From NCBI RefSeq assembly GCF_001039355.2, contig NW_019774180.1, positions 464,696-528,695 on the forward strand: DNA of 64,000 nucleotides, given 5' to 3'. This stretch comes from Lingula anatina. Lineage: Eukaryota; Brachiopoda; Lingulata; Lingulida; Lingulidae. Below the pieces are notes generated by a model. It was given only the letters and a program-made list of their open reading frames with translations, did not search any database and was not told the origin of the DNA. A program made the position numbers and the translations under genes. Every line of letters begins with the position of its first letter. The first letter of the stretch is position 1. This document shows, in pieces, positions 39,001 through 50,593 of this stretch.

Positions 39001-39708
39001 GTAGTTATTCTGTACAGTGGCAAAATCTTTTTTTTTTTTTTTGTGGAATACCTCCACCTGTATTGTTGGACTACTCAGGACAATATAATTTTGTTTCTGG
39101 GGATCAAACATTCAAAGACCCCCAAAGCTCTTGAGATGGATCAATAAGATTCAATAAACTCTTAGTCTACAGAGAATGTTTTCCATGTTAACTGACCACC
39201 TAAAGATATATTGTGGTTTTGTTCAAGTTTCACATTTCTCTTTTCTACCTCGAGCTATTTGAGAAAAATTTATTATGGTGAATGATGTNAAAACTTTATT
39301 ATGAGGAAACACACACCTTGCAATTTGAATTGGGTATATGCTGCACAAACAATGGTGAATGATGTGGGAGATTATGTGTAGGTGTGAAAATTCACTTATT
39401 ATCACTATTATAGATCCGAGAAAAGCAATTATGTCACTAGTTGCATCATCATAATTTACTGTTTCAACTTTGAAGTTATTCACCTGTTTGGAGCTTTTGA
39501 GTCAAGGAAATATTAAGGAGATGATTAGAAAAGAGCCATTATACAAAACATATGCCATTTATCTCATATTCAGCAAGGGATGTTTTTCTTTAAATTTAGT
39601 TGATGTAAATTGATAGTAAATCAAAGGAACATGTTGCAAATATCCAGCATTTCATATGTATGACAATCCATGTACATATTTTAAATATATTTTTTTTGGC
39701 ACTTTATT

Positions 39709-39755
<47 letters not shown>

Positions 39756-41463
39756 TTTTTTTTTTTTGGGGGGGGGGAAGTTTTCCACACTTAAAATTTG
39801 TCCATGAAGGACAATAATTGTAGATTGTATAATGTAGATGTTATTTGTGATACATAAGATCCCTTCTTATACATATAAAATGTTGTGAGTACAATAAAGT
39901 CATGATGACTGTCAAGTTTTACGCTAATCATTTGTGTTAGATCTGCATTTTTACATTGCATGTGATCATATAATGGTATACTGCTCTGTGTGTATGTGTA
40001 TTTGTATGAATATTTCTATTTTCATTCCACAGGGTGAAATTACCCACAGAAATTGACTCTGTCCAGAAGTGGCTGTCTGAGCTAAGGTGGAACACAGAGT
40101 CCGAGTGTATGAGTGTGCTGCAGGGAAAGTCTCTGGTCACAAAACAGAGCCATGATTCCTCCACAGTCTCCAGTGCTAAATCAACCAAAGGTGAGTTTTC
40201 TAGGCCTGGGACACAAACCTCTCATGGCCAGTTACTTCACTTCATGAGGTATTGATTACTGATTTATTGAATTACAGTTTAAGAAAAGTTTAGGTAAAGA
40301 ACATAATTTGTGAAATGCAAATGTTGCAGCATGCACATGTATGCTTAAATATATTGTCAGTTTACATTATGAGTATAGGTTTTGTTGGTTTCAGTTAATG
40401 AGTGATTGTTAATCACACAGACGTGACTTGACATCTGATTTTTAGGGATGGAGATTGTCATACGATATCTATTAGGTGTTTGACTAATTTTAAAATGAAA
40501 TTAAGCCTCTCAGATACAGAGTCTCAATATACATACTAGTACAGTACATGAACTACATTGCCATTTTGCTGATAAATCACACAATTTCTTATTTGCCAGT
40601 GATCATTTTTTTTAGCTTTTTTTGCTTTTCTCCTTACGCCAGGAGAAAAGCTATAACAAATGGCCATCACTGAGTGCTGTAACTGTGGTTCTTTAAGCTT
40701 TAAGCTTTTTGCTGCCAGATTTGTTGGAAAATTTACCCTAAGGCCTTTTCCATAAAGCTGATTAATATTTAACAAGTTAGCCTATTTGTTCACTCAATCA
40801 AATGTATTTTTATCAGTCTATTAGTATTTCAAGAACTTATCTTATCTTGTGTGCTAATGACTGCTGATTTGACAGCTGTGATAAGCTTCTGTGGGGAAAT
40901 AGGAGAGGCACAAAAAGCAGCATTGTTTGAAGTCATGCTTTAATGTCTTTATGTGCAGACTTGATGTCAGTGCACCTATGGAAAGGCAAAGCCAGAAATA
41001 TCAATTAAACAAATATTAGTAAGAAAGTCATAGCTTTGATCTTCCCGAATACAATAGACCGAGTATATGAAGGCTGCACTCCCTGTCCCTTGAAGACTAA
41101 TATTTTTATATCTAATTCTGTGCTTTTCCATATTTTTCAGATAGGTTAGATGCAATTCGAAGCAGAGCCCATGTCATTAGTGCAGAATTTGCCAAACTTT
41201 TCAAGTAAGTTGAGTCAGAGATAGAGGTAAACAGAGGTTGCTTTCATTGATTTTCTTTCCTTCAGTGCATTGGAGCATTGAGCAGAATAGGGGTAGACTT
41301 GATTTTTTATTAAAGGAAAGAAAAATAGAAAACATCTTGTGCTGGTTTATTTCACGGGAAAATTAGATATAAATTGGGGGAAAAACTATCATAAAAAAAA
41401 CTAATGTTAAGTTGTGTTGGTGTCTGTTATGTATGTCTGTTTCTGTGTGTACATATGGACATT

Positions 41464-41498
<35 letters not shown>

Positions 41499-43436
41499 AC
41501 AAGTGGTTGAGTGGATGAAAATGTCTCTGGGGTTGTTTGAACACAGGTATGACAAGAATAAAAAATGTATTGTACACATATTGTAGGAAAGAGTATAGGT
41601 TTCATTATGTGTGCATGTATTTGTCTATGTGCCTTACTTTATAAGTATGCCATAGGCATGACAGGGATGGATTGAAGTCTTGTACATGTATGTGTTTATC
41701 CCCATGTCAAGAAAGCATACAAGTGAGATCAGTCATCTACAATTTGCCNTTTTTGAGGGAGTTTTCCACACTTAAAATTTGTCCATAAAGGAAAATAATT
41801 TTAGATTGTATAATGTAGATGTTATTTGTGATATATAAGATCCCTATACATATAAAATGTTGTGAGTACAATAAAGTCATGATGACTGTCAAGTTTTACG
41901 CTAATCATTTGTGTTGGATCTGCATTTTTACATTCCATGTGATCATATAATGATATACTGCTATGTGTGTATGTGTATTTGTATGAATATTTCTATTTTC
42001 ATTCCACAGGGTGAAATTACCCACAGAAATTGACTCTGTCCAGAAGTGGCTGTCTGAGCTAAGGTGGAACACAGAGTCCGAGTGTATGAGTGTGCTGCAG
42101 GGAAAGTCGCTGGTCACAAAACAGAGTCATGATTCCTCCACAGTCTCCAGTGCTAAATCAACCAAAGGTAAGTTTTCTAGGCCTGGAACACAAACCTCTC
42201 ATGGCCAGTTAGTTCACTTCATGAGGTATTGATTACTGATTTATTGAATCACAGTTTAAGAAAAGTTTAGGTAAAGAACATAATTTGTGAAATGCAAATG
42301 TTGCAGCATGCACACGTATGCTTAAATATATTGTCAGTTTACATTATGAGTATAGGTTTTGTTGGTTTTAGTTAATGAGTGATTGTTAATCACACAGACG
42401 TGACTTGTCATCTGATTTTTAGGGGTGGGGATTGTCATATGATATCTATTAGATGTTTGACTAATTTTAAAATAAAATTAATCCTCTCAGATACAGAGTC
42501 TCAATATACATACTAGTACAGTACATGAACTACATTGCCATTTTGCTGATAAATCACACTATTTCTTATTTGCTAGTGATAATTTTTTAGCTTTTTTTGC
42601 TTTTCTCCTTACGCCAGGAGAAAAGCTATAACAGATGGCCATTACTGAGTGCTGTAACTGTGGTTCTTTAAGCTTTAAGCTTTTTGCTGCCAGATTTGTT
42701 GGAAAATTTACCCTAAGGCCTTTTCCATAAAGCTGATTAATATTTAACAAGCTAGCCTATTTGTTCACTCAATCAAATGTATTTTTATCAGTCTATTAGT
42801 ATTTCAAGAACTTATCTTATCTTGTGTGCTAATGACTGCTATTTGACAGCTGTGATAAGCTTCTGTGGGGAAATAGGAGAGGCACAAAAAGCAGCATTGT
42901 TTGAAGTCATGCTTTAATGTCTTTATGTGCAGACTTGATGTCAGTGCACCTATGGAAAGGCAAAGCCAGAAATATCAATTAAACAAATATTAGTAAGAAA
43001 GTCATAGCTTTGATGTTCCCGAATACAATAGACCGAGTATATGAAGGCTGCACTCCCTGTCCCTTGAAGACTAATATTTTTATATCTAATTCTGTGCTTT
43101 TCCATATTTTTCAGATAGGTTAGATGCAATTCGAAGCAGAGCCCATGTCATTAGTGCAGAATTTGCTAAACTTTTCAAGTAAGTTGAGTCAGAGATAGAG
43201 GTAAACAGAGGTTGCTTTCATTGATTTTCTTTCCTTCAGTGCATTGGAGCATTGAGCAGAATAGGGGTAGACTTGAATTTTTATTAAAGGAAAGAAAAAT
43301 AGAAAACATCTTGTGCTGGGTTATTTCACGGGAAAATTAGATATAAATTGGGGGAAAAACTATCATAAAAAAACTAATGTTAAGTTGTGTTGGTGTCTGT
43401 TATGTATGTCTGTTTCTGTGTGTACATATGGACATT

Positions 43437-43479
<43 letters not shown>

Positions 43480-46400
43480 ACAAGTGGTTGAGTGGATGAA
43501 AATGTCTCTGGGGTTGTTTGAACACAGGTATGACAAGAATAAAAAATGTATTGTACACATATTGTAGGAAAGAGTATAGGTTTCATTATGTGTGCATGTA
43601 TTTGTCTATGTGCCTTACTTTATAAGTATGCCATAGGCATGACAGGGATGGATTGAAGTCTTGTACATGTATGTGTTTATCCCCATGTCAAGAAAGCATA
43701 CAAGTGAGATCAGTCATCTACAATTTGCCTGTATTATTAAATGTCAGTTCTTTGTCTTGTACAACACACAGCCTTATGGCTTGGATAAGAGAAAACAATA
43801 CATGCATTTAAGAAAAGTAATATTTTTTTATCGTGGATGCATCTTCATCCAGTATTTAATAGAATAACAAAAATAGACATAGAAATTCCACAAAGCTGCA
43901 TGACAAGAGTATGTATATGCTTGTCAGTATTGGTGTGCAGGTGTGTCAAAGATATGTGAAAAGAGGATGTTGTTTTTTATATTTATATTTATATCATCAC
44001 ATATCTTTAACCTTTCCTTTTAGAAAAATAGAAAAGGAAAGATGGAAACACATCAAAGGTGGTGCCTGTCGTATCACCTCTCAGGTGCGCTCTCTACTCC
44101 ATGACATCAACACCAGCATACAGGACATGCCGCCATATTTGTTTGAGGTGAGTAGAAAAAAAATATTCAATACATGTGGTGATTGAGATATTAAAATTAA
44201 ATTGGCGACAGGAATATATCTTGTTTTCTGGCTTTACAAACCTTTGCTTTCTCATTATCTGTAAACGATTTATTTTTACATTTACTTTATGATAAAACAT
44301 AGTGTGTGTATTAATCAGTATAGTATTTTCAGAAGCTAGTCAGGGTAAGACTTAGTAATAATGCACATGACTGAATAATCCTTCTTTTACCTGCATGTCA
44401 AGAAAATACCGGCTTGTTAAAGACTCCATGAGGTAGTGACCTGTATGATTCTTTGCCTGTTAACCAGTATTTTTTTCTGCAGGAAGAAGCTGTGATAATT
44501 GAAGAAAGTGCCAAATTAGCTCAATATATAGACAGGTAGGGTTTCTGTGTGATGTATTGTGATATGCACTGTAATGAAGGAAATAGTTGATTTCTCAGTC
44601 AATTCAAATTCTCTTCTGAAGTTCCAGTGTAAATGTTCTCTTCCCTTAGGAATACTATTTAAAACCAATGAAAGAAAATTTCTGCCTGAGACATTTTATT
44701 GCTGAAGATGAAATAACAGTGCAATTCACTCATTGTTGGTTAACATCAAAGTTAGCAAAAGTTGTAATGACTTTTTGTGTTGTTTTCCAGTCTGGGTGAG
44801 ATCAATGGTCACAAACCCAATACTCTTCCACTGGTCAATATGTTGACCACTATTGGTCAGTCTTTTAGTGCTGTAGTGGACATGGCCTTAGGATATTTAA
44901 TTCAGGTAAATAATATATGCAGATTTCTTTTAAACTCAGAGAAATCTTTTACCTTATCAAATCTCTGCTGTTAGAAGCTTAACTAAATACATGAAATAAA
45001 GAAGTGAATAGAACATTGTGAGATATCTTATATTGATGCTTGTACATTAATGCTGGAGGTCTATAGAAACAGATCTACTCATTTTAAAAATGAACATGAA
45101 AGCATTATATCATTTCATTTTGTTTTCATTGCTAAAATTTTTCACTATTTTAAGCCACCATTGTGATTGATACTGAAGGTAACATTTGTGATTTTCCAGC
45201 AAATGATCCAGTCAATTGAGGACGCCACCAGTCCCCATTTCATCAGTGCCTCCCTCAGTCACCTGATCAGCCTGGGTCTGGAAGGAGAACATATGTGCTT
45301 TCTAATTGCTAGGGTATGGGGCAGAGTAATATTGATAGAGGTCCTAGCATGCTAGAGATCCAAAACAAATACTATTAACCAAAGTTAACTTCTCATATAC
45401 TAGAGAAAATGTATTATATATTATGCCATGTTTGATCTGAATGCCTGTTGTGAAAATATGATGTTAATTTATTGATTATTGGTCTTTAGGAGGGAGGAGT
45501 GAGAGTTTTGTTTGAAGTTTGTCGCCAGAGCAAGTTTGAATTTGCTCATTCCCAAGCTCTGAGGGCAATAGCCACGGTCTGCTGTGTGTCAGAGAGCATA
45601 CTGGAACTAGAAAAGGTTGGGAAATTTATAAAAAATATATTTATGATTAAATACCTGTTATTTTAAAATTTGTTGATTTGAATATGAACATTTTGGTTAG
45701 TTAAGATTTTTTCTTTTCTTTTTTTTTTCTTGTATTTTTGTGAAAACTCAATTTCATGGAAAAGGTAGTATGGTGAAGTTTCATCAGAAAATTGATGTCA
45801 GTGTCCTGATATCTATCTATGTTCTAAGTAAATCACCATCTCCAAGAATCCATTACACAAAATTCCTAGAACTAGATCAACTGTAAATGGCTATGGCTTC
45901 CTAGTATTGTATATTTGCCACAAATTACTTTAACATACAAAGTTTGAAAGAATAGGAAAATTATTTTCCTAGAATTTTGTAAGTTAATCAAATCTGCTGC
46001 CTGCAATGGTGCAAACCACAAGGGATTCAGCTCAAACAGGTTCTTTCTTTTCAACTGACAGAGTTTATTTCTCTGGGATATGATGATTAATATAGAAAAT
46101 AAAAAATTGAAAATAAGAAAAAATCTGCTTCATGTGAAATTTGTAATTTGTAGTAATGTTTGACAAAAGTGTTGACTCTCCTCTCCAGGCTGCGGGTGTG
46201 GAGTGTTTGACTGACATCTTGTGTAATGAGGGGACTACAGAACACCTGAGGTCTGAGGCAGCAGGGGTGGTGGCACAGATTACATCACCTTGCCTGGATC
46301 ACAACCAACACATCTCAGGGTTTATAGAAAATATGGAGGATCTCATACAAGCTCTTTTAAGTATGTGTTAATTGAAATTATAACTTGTAACAGTACATAG

Positions 46401-48148
46401 CAGGTTTTTATGAAAAAAATCTATAGGAATTCGTAGGGCTCATTCCAAATGAATCTGTCTGAAACTAGATCTATAGTTTCCTTGGGAATGAGCCCATATG
46501 GGTTGATGTAAGTGTAATTTGATGTGCTGTGCAATGCCTGATCTTGATATATGCCAACTAAAGCAATGCAGTCAAATGAACTGTCAAATGTTACTTTGGA
46601 CTCTGTCATTTACCACTGCTTTTTTTCCCCCCAGAGTTATGTATGCAGACACATAGTCATGAGGTATTCCTCCTGGCCACTGCTGCAATTGCCAACATCA
46701 CCTTCATGGACAGCATGGCCTGCGACTCCCTCATGCAGTTTGATGCAGCAAGAATCATGATAGAGGCTTGTCAAGTCAATAAAGCGGAATCCATGTTTGC
46801 CAAAGATCAGGTAAGGCTGAAGGGTGAATCTTTGAAATAATTGTTTTGTGTTGTTTGATTTGAAAGCAAGAATGATTTCCAGAGCAGCCAGATTAGTGAA
46901 AATATATATTGGTGTGGTGAATATTTTAGGCATGAATTCAATTCAATATTTCTTTTTGGTTGAAGCAATCAAGGTTATCATTTTAGTGCTATGAGAATTA
47001 GCTGGCATGGTTTATGCTTAACAGCAGTTCCCAGCTCTAAACTTACTGTTTCAGTGATAATTCTAAAAATGAGATATGAGATGCAATAGTAATAATATGT
47101 TGTCTTTTTTTGTTGTTAGGTTGCCACTATTCTAGCCAATATGGCAGTCCTAGAAAACTGCAGTGCAGAAATAACCGAGAACAATGGAATGGAGTTACTT
47201 CTGCACTTTCTACACCAAAGACCGTCTCCCCAGGCAGCAGAGGCAGAGAGATCAGCATGTGAGAGAGTTCATCAGAAGGCAGCAATTGCTCTGACAAGAC
47301 TGAGTAAAGATGCAGAGAATGCTCATATTATTGTAGAATTGGGTGGTGAGCATCTGAAAAATTGATTAAATGGGTGTTTTTGTTGAAATCCTTTACTTCT
47401 TTTTAGTAGCATATAGACAATTTTATTGTGATTTCCATTATGTTTTATGTGAGCACAGTTGGTATGGTTAGTAGTAAGGTTATGCAATGCTTGTTTAGAA
47501 GGTGGAATTAATTAATGGTTTGTGTAAGTTAATTTGTCTATATTTGTTTGATTTATAGACCAGGTCATATAATGTTCTAATTTGTAACTAGAACTTATTA
47601 TATTAGTAACATGCTTCATAAATGTCATATCTTTTCTGTTAGGTATCCCACGTCTGGTCCAACTATGCAGAAACATTACTGAAAGAAACAACAGTGATGG
47701 GGTGCTCATTGCATGCTTGGTGAGTAAAGCTTAAGTTTGATATTACTATCAATTTTATTGTTGTTATTATAGTTGTTGTGGTAGTTTGTTATTGTACTTA
47801 ACATCTACTGAATTTTAATCTTGCAAGAACTGTTTTGTGCAGTCATATACCAGAACAGACTTTATTTTCTGACGATTATTTTTTTGTTCTTTTCAGTAAA
47901 ACCAATAGCAGTTCAGATTTTGTTGTGTACTCCAGTACACCATTTCATTGGCAGTTAATATTTGAAACAGATATGAAAATTAACTACATCCAATTCATTT
48001 AATTGTTCTTTTGCAGGCTGCCCTCAGAAAAATAGCCACAGTCTGTGGGGTCCAGGAATTCTCAGCAGCAGACATACAGCAGTTAATCAAACCAACTCTA
48101 GTGGACTCCTACCTCATCTGCTCACAACTTGAGGAGAGTTTTGTATGA
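30882..48148 (+). CDS. INSC: Inscuteable homologue (spindle-orientation adaptor)
   Basis: Thirteen coding exons join in phase to 541 aa: 30882-30970, 40033-40190, 41141-41204, 44024-44147, 44483-44535, 44791-44905, 45200-45313, 45490-45615, 46189-46360, 46635-46810, 47120-47345, 47643-47719 and 48017-48148. Human INSC is 532-579 aa depending on isoform. Exons 1-2 carry the LGN/GPSM2-binding region (DSVQKWLSELRWNTESECM, close to the human DSVQRW..L...TECECM). The remainder is an armadillo-type helical repeat, for example EVFLLATAAIANITFMDSMA and KAAIALTRLSKDAENA. The C terminus, QLEESFV, matches a class I PDZ ligand. The family links Par3/aPKC to LGN at the cortex in asymmetric division. The start is the first ATG in a frame that is open upstream only in presumed UTR. 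Exons 2 and 3 occur twice in the assembly; only the first copy is counted. Intron 1 is about 9 kb. Confidence 0.93.
32969..33016. repeat. (AAT)n microsatellite
   Basis: About 15 uninterrupted AAT/ATA trinucleotides inside INSC intron 1. Confidence 0.95.
33509..33665. mobile_element. MITE with CAGGGGCAGATCC-type ends
   Basis: The left end reads CAGGGGCAGATCC and the inverse of the right end reads CAGGGGCGGAT. GCTTG lies just outside both ends (33504-33508 and 33666-33670), a likely 5-bp target duplication. Its 157 bp hold no gene. Confidence 0.6.
39709..39775. repeat. (TTTA)n run followed by T and G homopolymers
   Basis: A compound simple repeat at the left edge of the duplicated INSC segment. 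The second copy of that segment starts in the matching T/G tract. Confidence 0.9.
39757..41748 (+). repeat. Tandem duplicated segment, copy 1 (INSC exons 2-3)
   Basis: About 2 kb nearly identical to 41750-43729, separated from it by a single N at 41749. Copy 1 stops at CAATTTGCC just before the N; copy 2 runs through the same phrase and continues. It contains INSC exons 40033-40190 and 41141-41204 and an AT microsatellite (about 41467-41494). Confidence 0.93.
41750..43729 (+). repeat. Tandem duplicated segment, copy 2 (second INSC exons 2-3)
   Basis: Second copy of the preceding segment. It holds intact second versions of both exons, at 42010-42167 and 43115-43178, with conserved acceptors and donors. 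I saw three coding differences between copies (TCT/TCG, AGC/AGT, GCC/GCT), all synonymous. Non-coding differences include small indels and a longer AT microsatellite (about 43439-43476). This is most simply an unmerged second haplotype. Confidence 0.9.
46436..46495. repeat. Imperfect 60-bp palindrome in an INSC intron
   Basis: It begins GGGCTCATTCC and ends GGAATGAGCCC, with a central GAAACTAGATC/TATAGTTTC symmetry, so most of its length can pair. It is non-coding, perhaps a MITE remnant. Confidence 0.5.
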
Positions 48149-50593
48149 CCTCTGACCCCTGAGAGAAAAATGGTATGATCTCTTGTTACTGGGAGAGTTC
48201 CGTTTGGTTGATTTACAACCTCTGGAGGAGAACATTGGCTGATCAATGACTTCCAGAGGTTTTTTCAGGTACCTTGTACCACAATACAAGATTAGTTAAT
48301 TATTCCAGAGACTTGGCCTATAATTTAGGTCCCTGAACAGGCCATGATGATGTTAAATTCCCACAGCATTACACGTAAATCTTTTGCATTGCCACAATCA
48401 AGTATTACATAGTACACGCATTTTATATTTGAAATAAATGGGTTGATAGGAATCCTGCACAGTGGAAATGGTTGTGAATATCTCATAGTGCCCTGTGTAC
48501 AAGACTTGATGGGGGGGGGGGGGGGGGGGCTTTTCTTTTTGGATATATTTGTTTACTGCAGGTCAGTAGTATATAGTGACAACACTAGATTTCATCCTGG
48601 TGAGACTGATTTTCCGTTATATACCAAAGATATATGATCGTGGTGAAATATGGAATTGGTAGTTTTTTTTAGTAGACTTGTTAGATGGATGTAATCATTT
48701 TACTTTTGCACTTTATTCAATGAGTCAATTTTCAATACCTCTAAAAACTGAGAGAAAAACTTAACAAATAGTACATAGCATTGTCACTGGAACAAGTCAG
48801 TTTTGGAGGATTTCGTTAGCTGTTTATGTGTATGGTATTCCTTAATCATTATGTACATGCTTCCATCTCTTATTAAAGTTCAGCATATCAAAAGTGGGTT
48901 GGTTAATATGTTGTGCTCTGCCCAAGGTTTTAAGGCTTCAGCTGTAGTAGTCTGCCTGCTACATTAGAAATGGTAGTATTTATTATTTCCCTATACACAT
49001 ATTTTTTTAAGCTGGAAGAAAAGACGGATCTGATCATAGTTGTTGAAATTAAGCAGGTTTTAATCTGTAAATGATGTGATATGTTTATGTAAAATAGATT
49101 AATTTAATGTTCTTTGTATTATACAATAGTATATCAATTGAGTTACAATAGGATCATATCTTCCACTGTGCCAAATTTGTCTGTGAATACAGATTCTGTT
49201 AATATGTGATTTGGGTAGGGTAGGGAATTATTGGAATTAGTGTTTTATTTCACTCATTCTTGTGAAATCATACATCACATGTACAGAGTGTGATTTTTCA
49301 TATGTATTCTTAATCATTTTTCTGCACTTCCTCTTTTACTGGTTTCCCGCTAAATATTATTTCTTCAGTTTTCACTTAACCTGCAAAACAATCAGAAATA
49401 AATTACTTTTCTATAAAGAAGATGCATGTTATTAATTTTTCATCAAATGAAGTTCCAAGATTATGAAAGTGCAGTATGTCGCCTTGTCACTCATCTGTTA
49501 ATTTAACTTTCTTGTCAGGTGTTGGGTGGTATGGTCTTCAACATCTCCTCCTGCAGTGACATAATCTATGTAGGATGTTAGTAATGTTAATGATTTCTTG
49601 AACTTTAGCCAACAATTTAAGAAAGCTAATTTATAGCAATATTGTCAAGGAAATCCCCAATTTTTGGGGCTTGAAATTACCAAGAATTTAAGTAATTGTC
49701 ACCTGAAAAAGGCAACTTGGCTAAAATGACCAATTTAAGCACACGTTGCAGACTTCAGCTCCCTCTAGTGCTGTTATGGCCTATTGGTTTTTGAGGAGGA
49801 TCACCTTGATATGAATTCATATAGTTACTGCATTATCAAACCAAACAAGTTGTGGAGGAAATAAAAGCCACCACAGAAGTCTCTTCAAACACAGTGCCAA
49901 GTCTATTGATACCACATAGAATATACTGGTAATGTTCTATTAAATTTTTCCATTTATTTAAAGAAAATTTTAATCTTTAATTAAAATCATTTCATTGCTC
50001 TTTCAAAGGAAAAAATTAATCCTAAATCTTACATCTTGCGCAATTAAAGATTTTTTTTTAGCATTTTCATGCAGCCATTAAAAAAAAGCTGCTAAAAGTA
50101 CACCTAGCAAGTCTTTCCAACAAAATTGTACATTTATGTGGGATGAGACTATCATTATAACAATCACCTTGTTAAAAATTATATCCATAATTACAGTTAG
50201 TTAAAGCAAAATCATTCATAAAAATATATATCATATCTAACATGATAATATTTCCATACTAGCGTCTGCTAGTTGCCTCTCCTTTTCCATATCTTTAATA
50301 CTGTCATTTCTGCCCACAGATTTGATTGATCTTCTACTTTCACATTTAAATCAAGAAAAAGAATCAAAATCCACTTTGTTTCAATATCTAATGACAATTG
50401 CTACACAGATTGGAATATTTCACTAAGCTGACATGCTTCTTTGAAACATATCTTCTCCAAACTGGATCAGTAATGTGTAATTTGCATTGGCATTCAGTAC
50501 CATATTGTCAGAATGAGACATATCATATCACATGAATCTGGGATATCCTGTTATTTTAATTTTTCACTTTCAAAGCACAGTCCCAATGAAGTT
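48149..50593. other. Convergent spacer between INSC and catalase
   Basis: It contains the 3' UTR of INSC, with a candidate AATAAA at 48433-48438, a G homopolymer (about 48511-48529) and presumably the 3' UTR of catalase on the other strand. No coding homology was recognised. Confidence 0.55.

Larger units (their letters stand above)
30971..40032. other. INSC intron 1
   Basis: A 9-kb intron without coding homology. It contains an AAT microsatellite (about 32969-33016), a small MITE (33509-33665), T homopolymers (about 34219-34238, 35032-35046 and 39012-39022), a G run (about 35645-35654), a short TC run near 36400, a single N (39289) and a TTTA run (about 39709-39757). Small open frames here are not credible genes. 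Confidence 0.65.
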
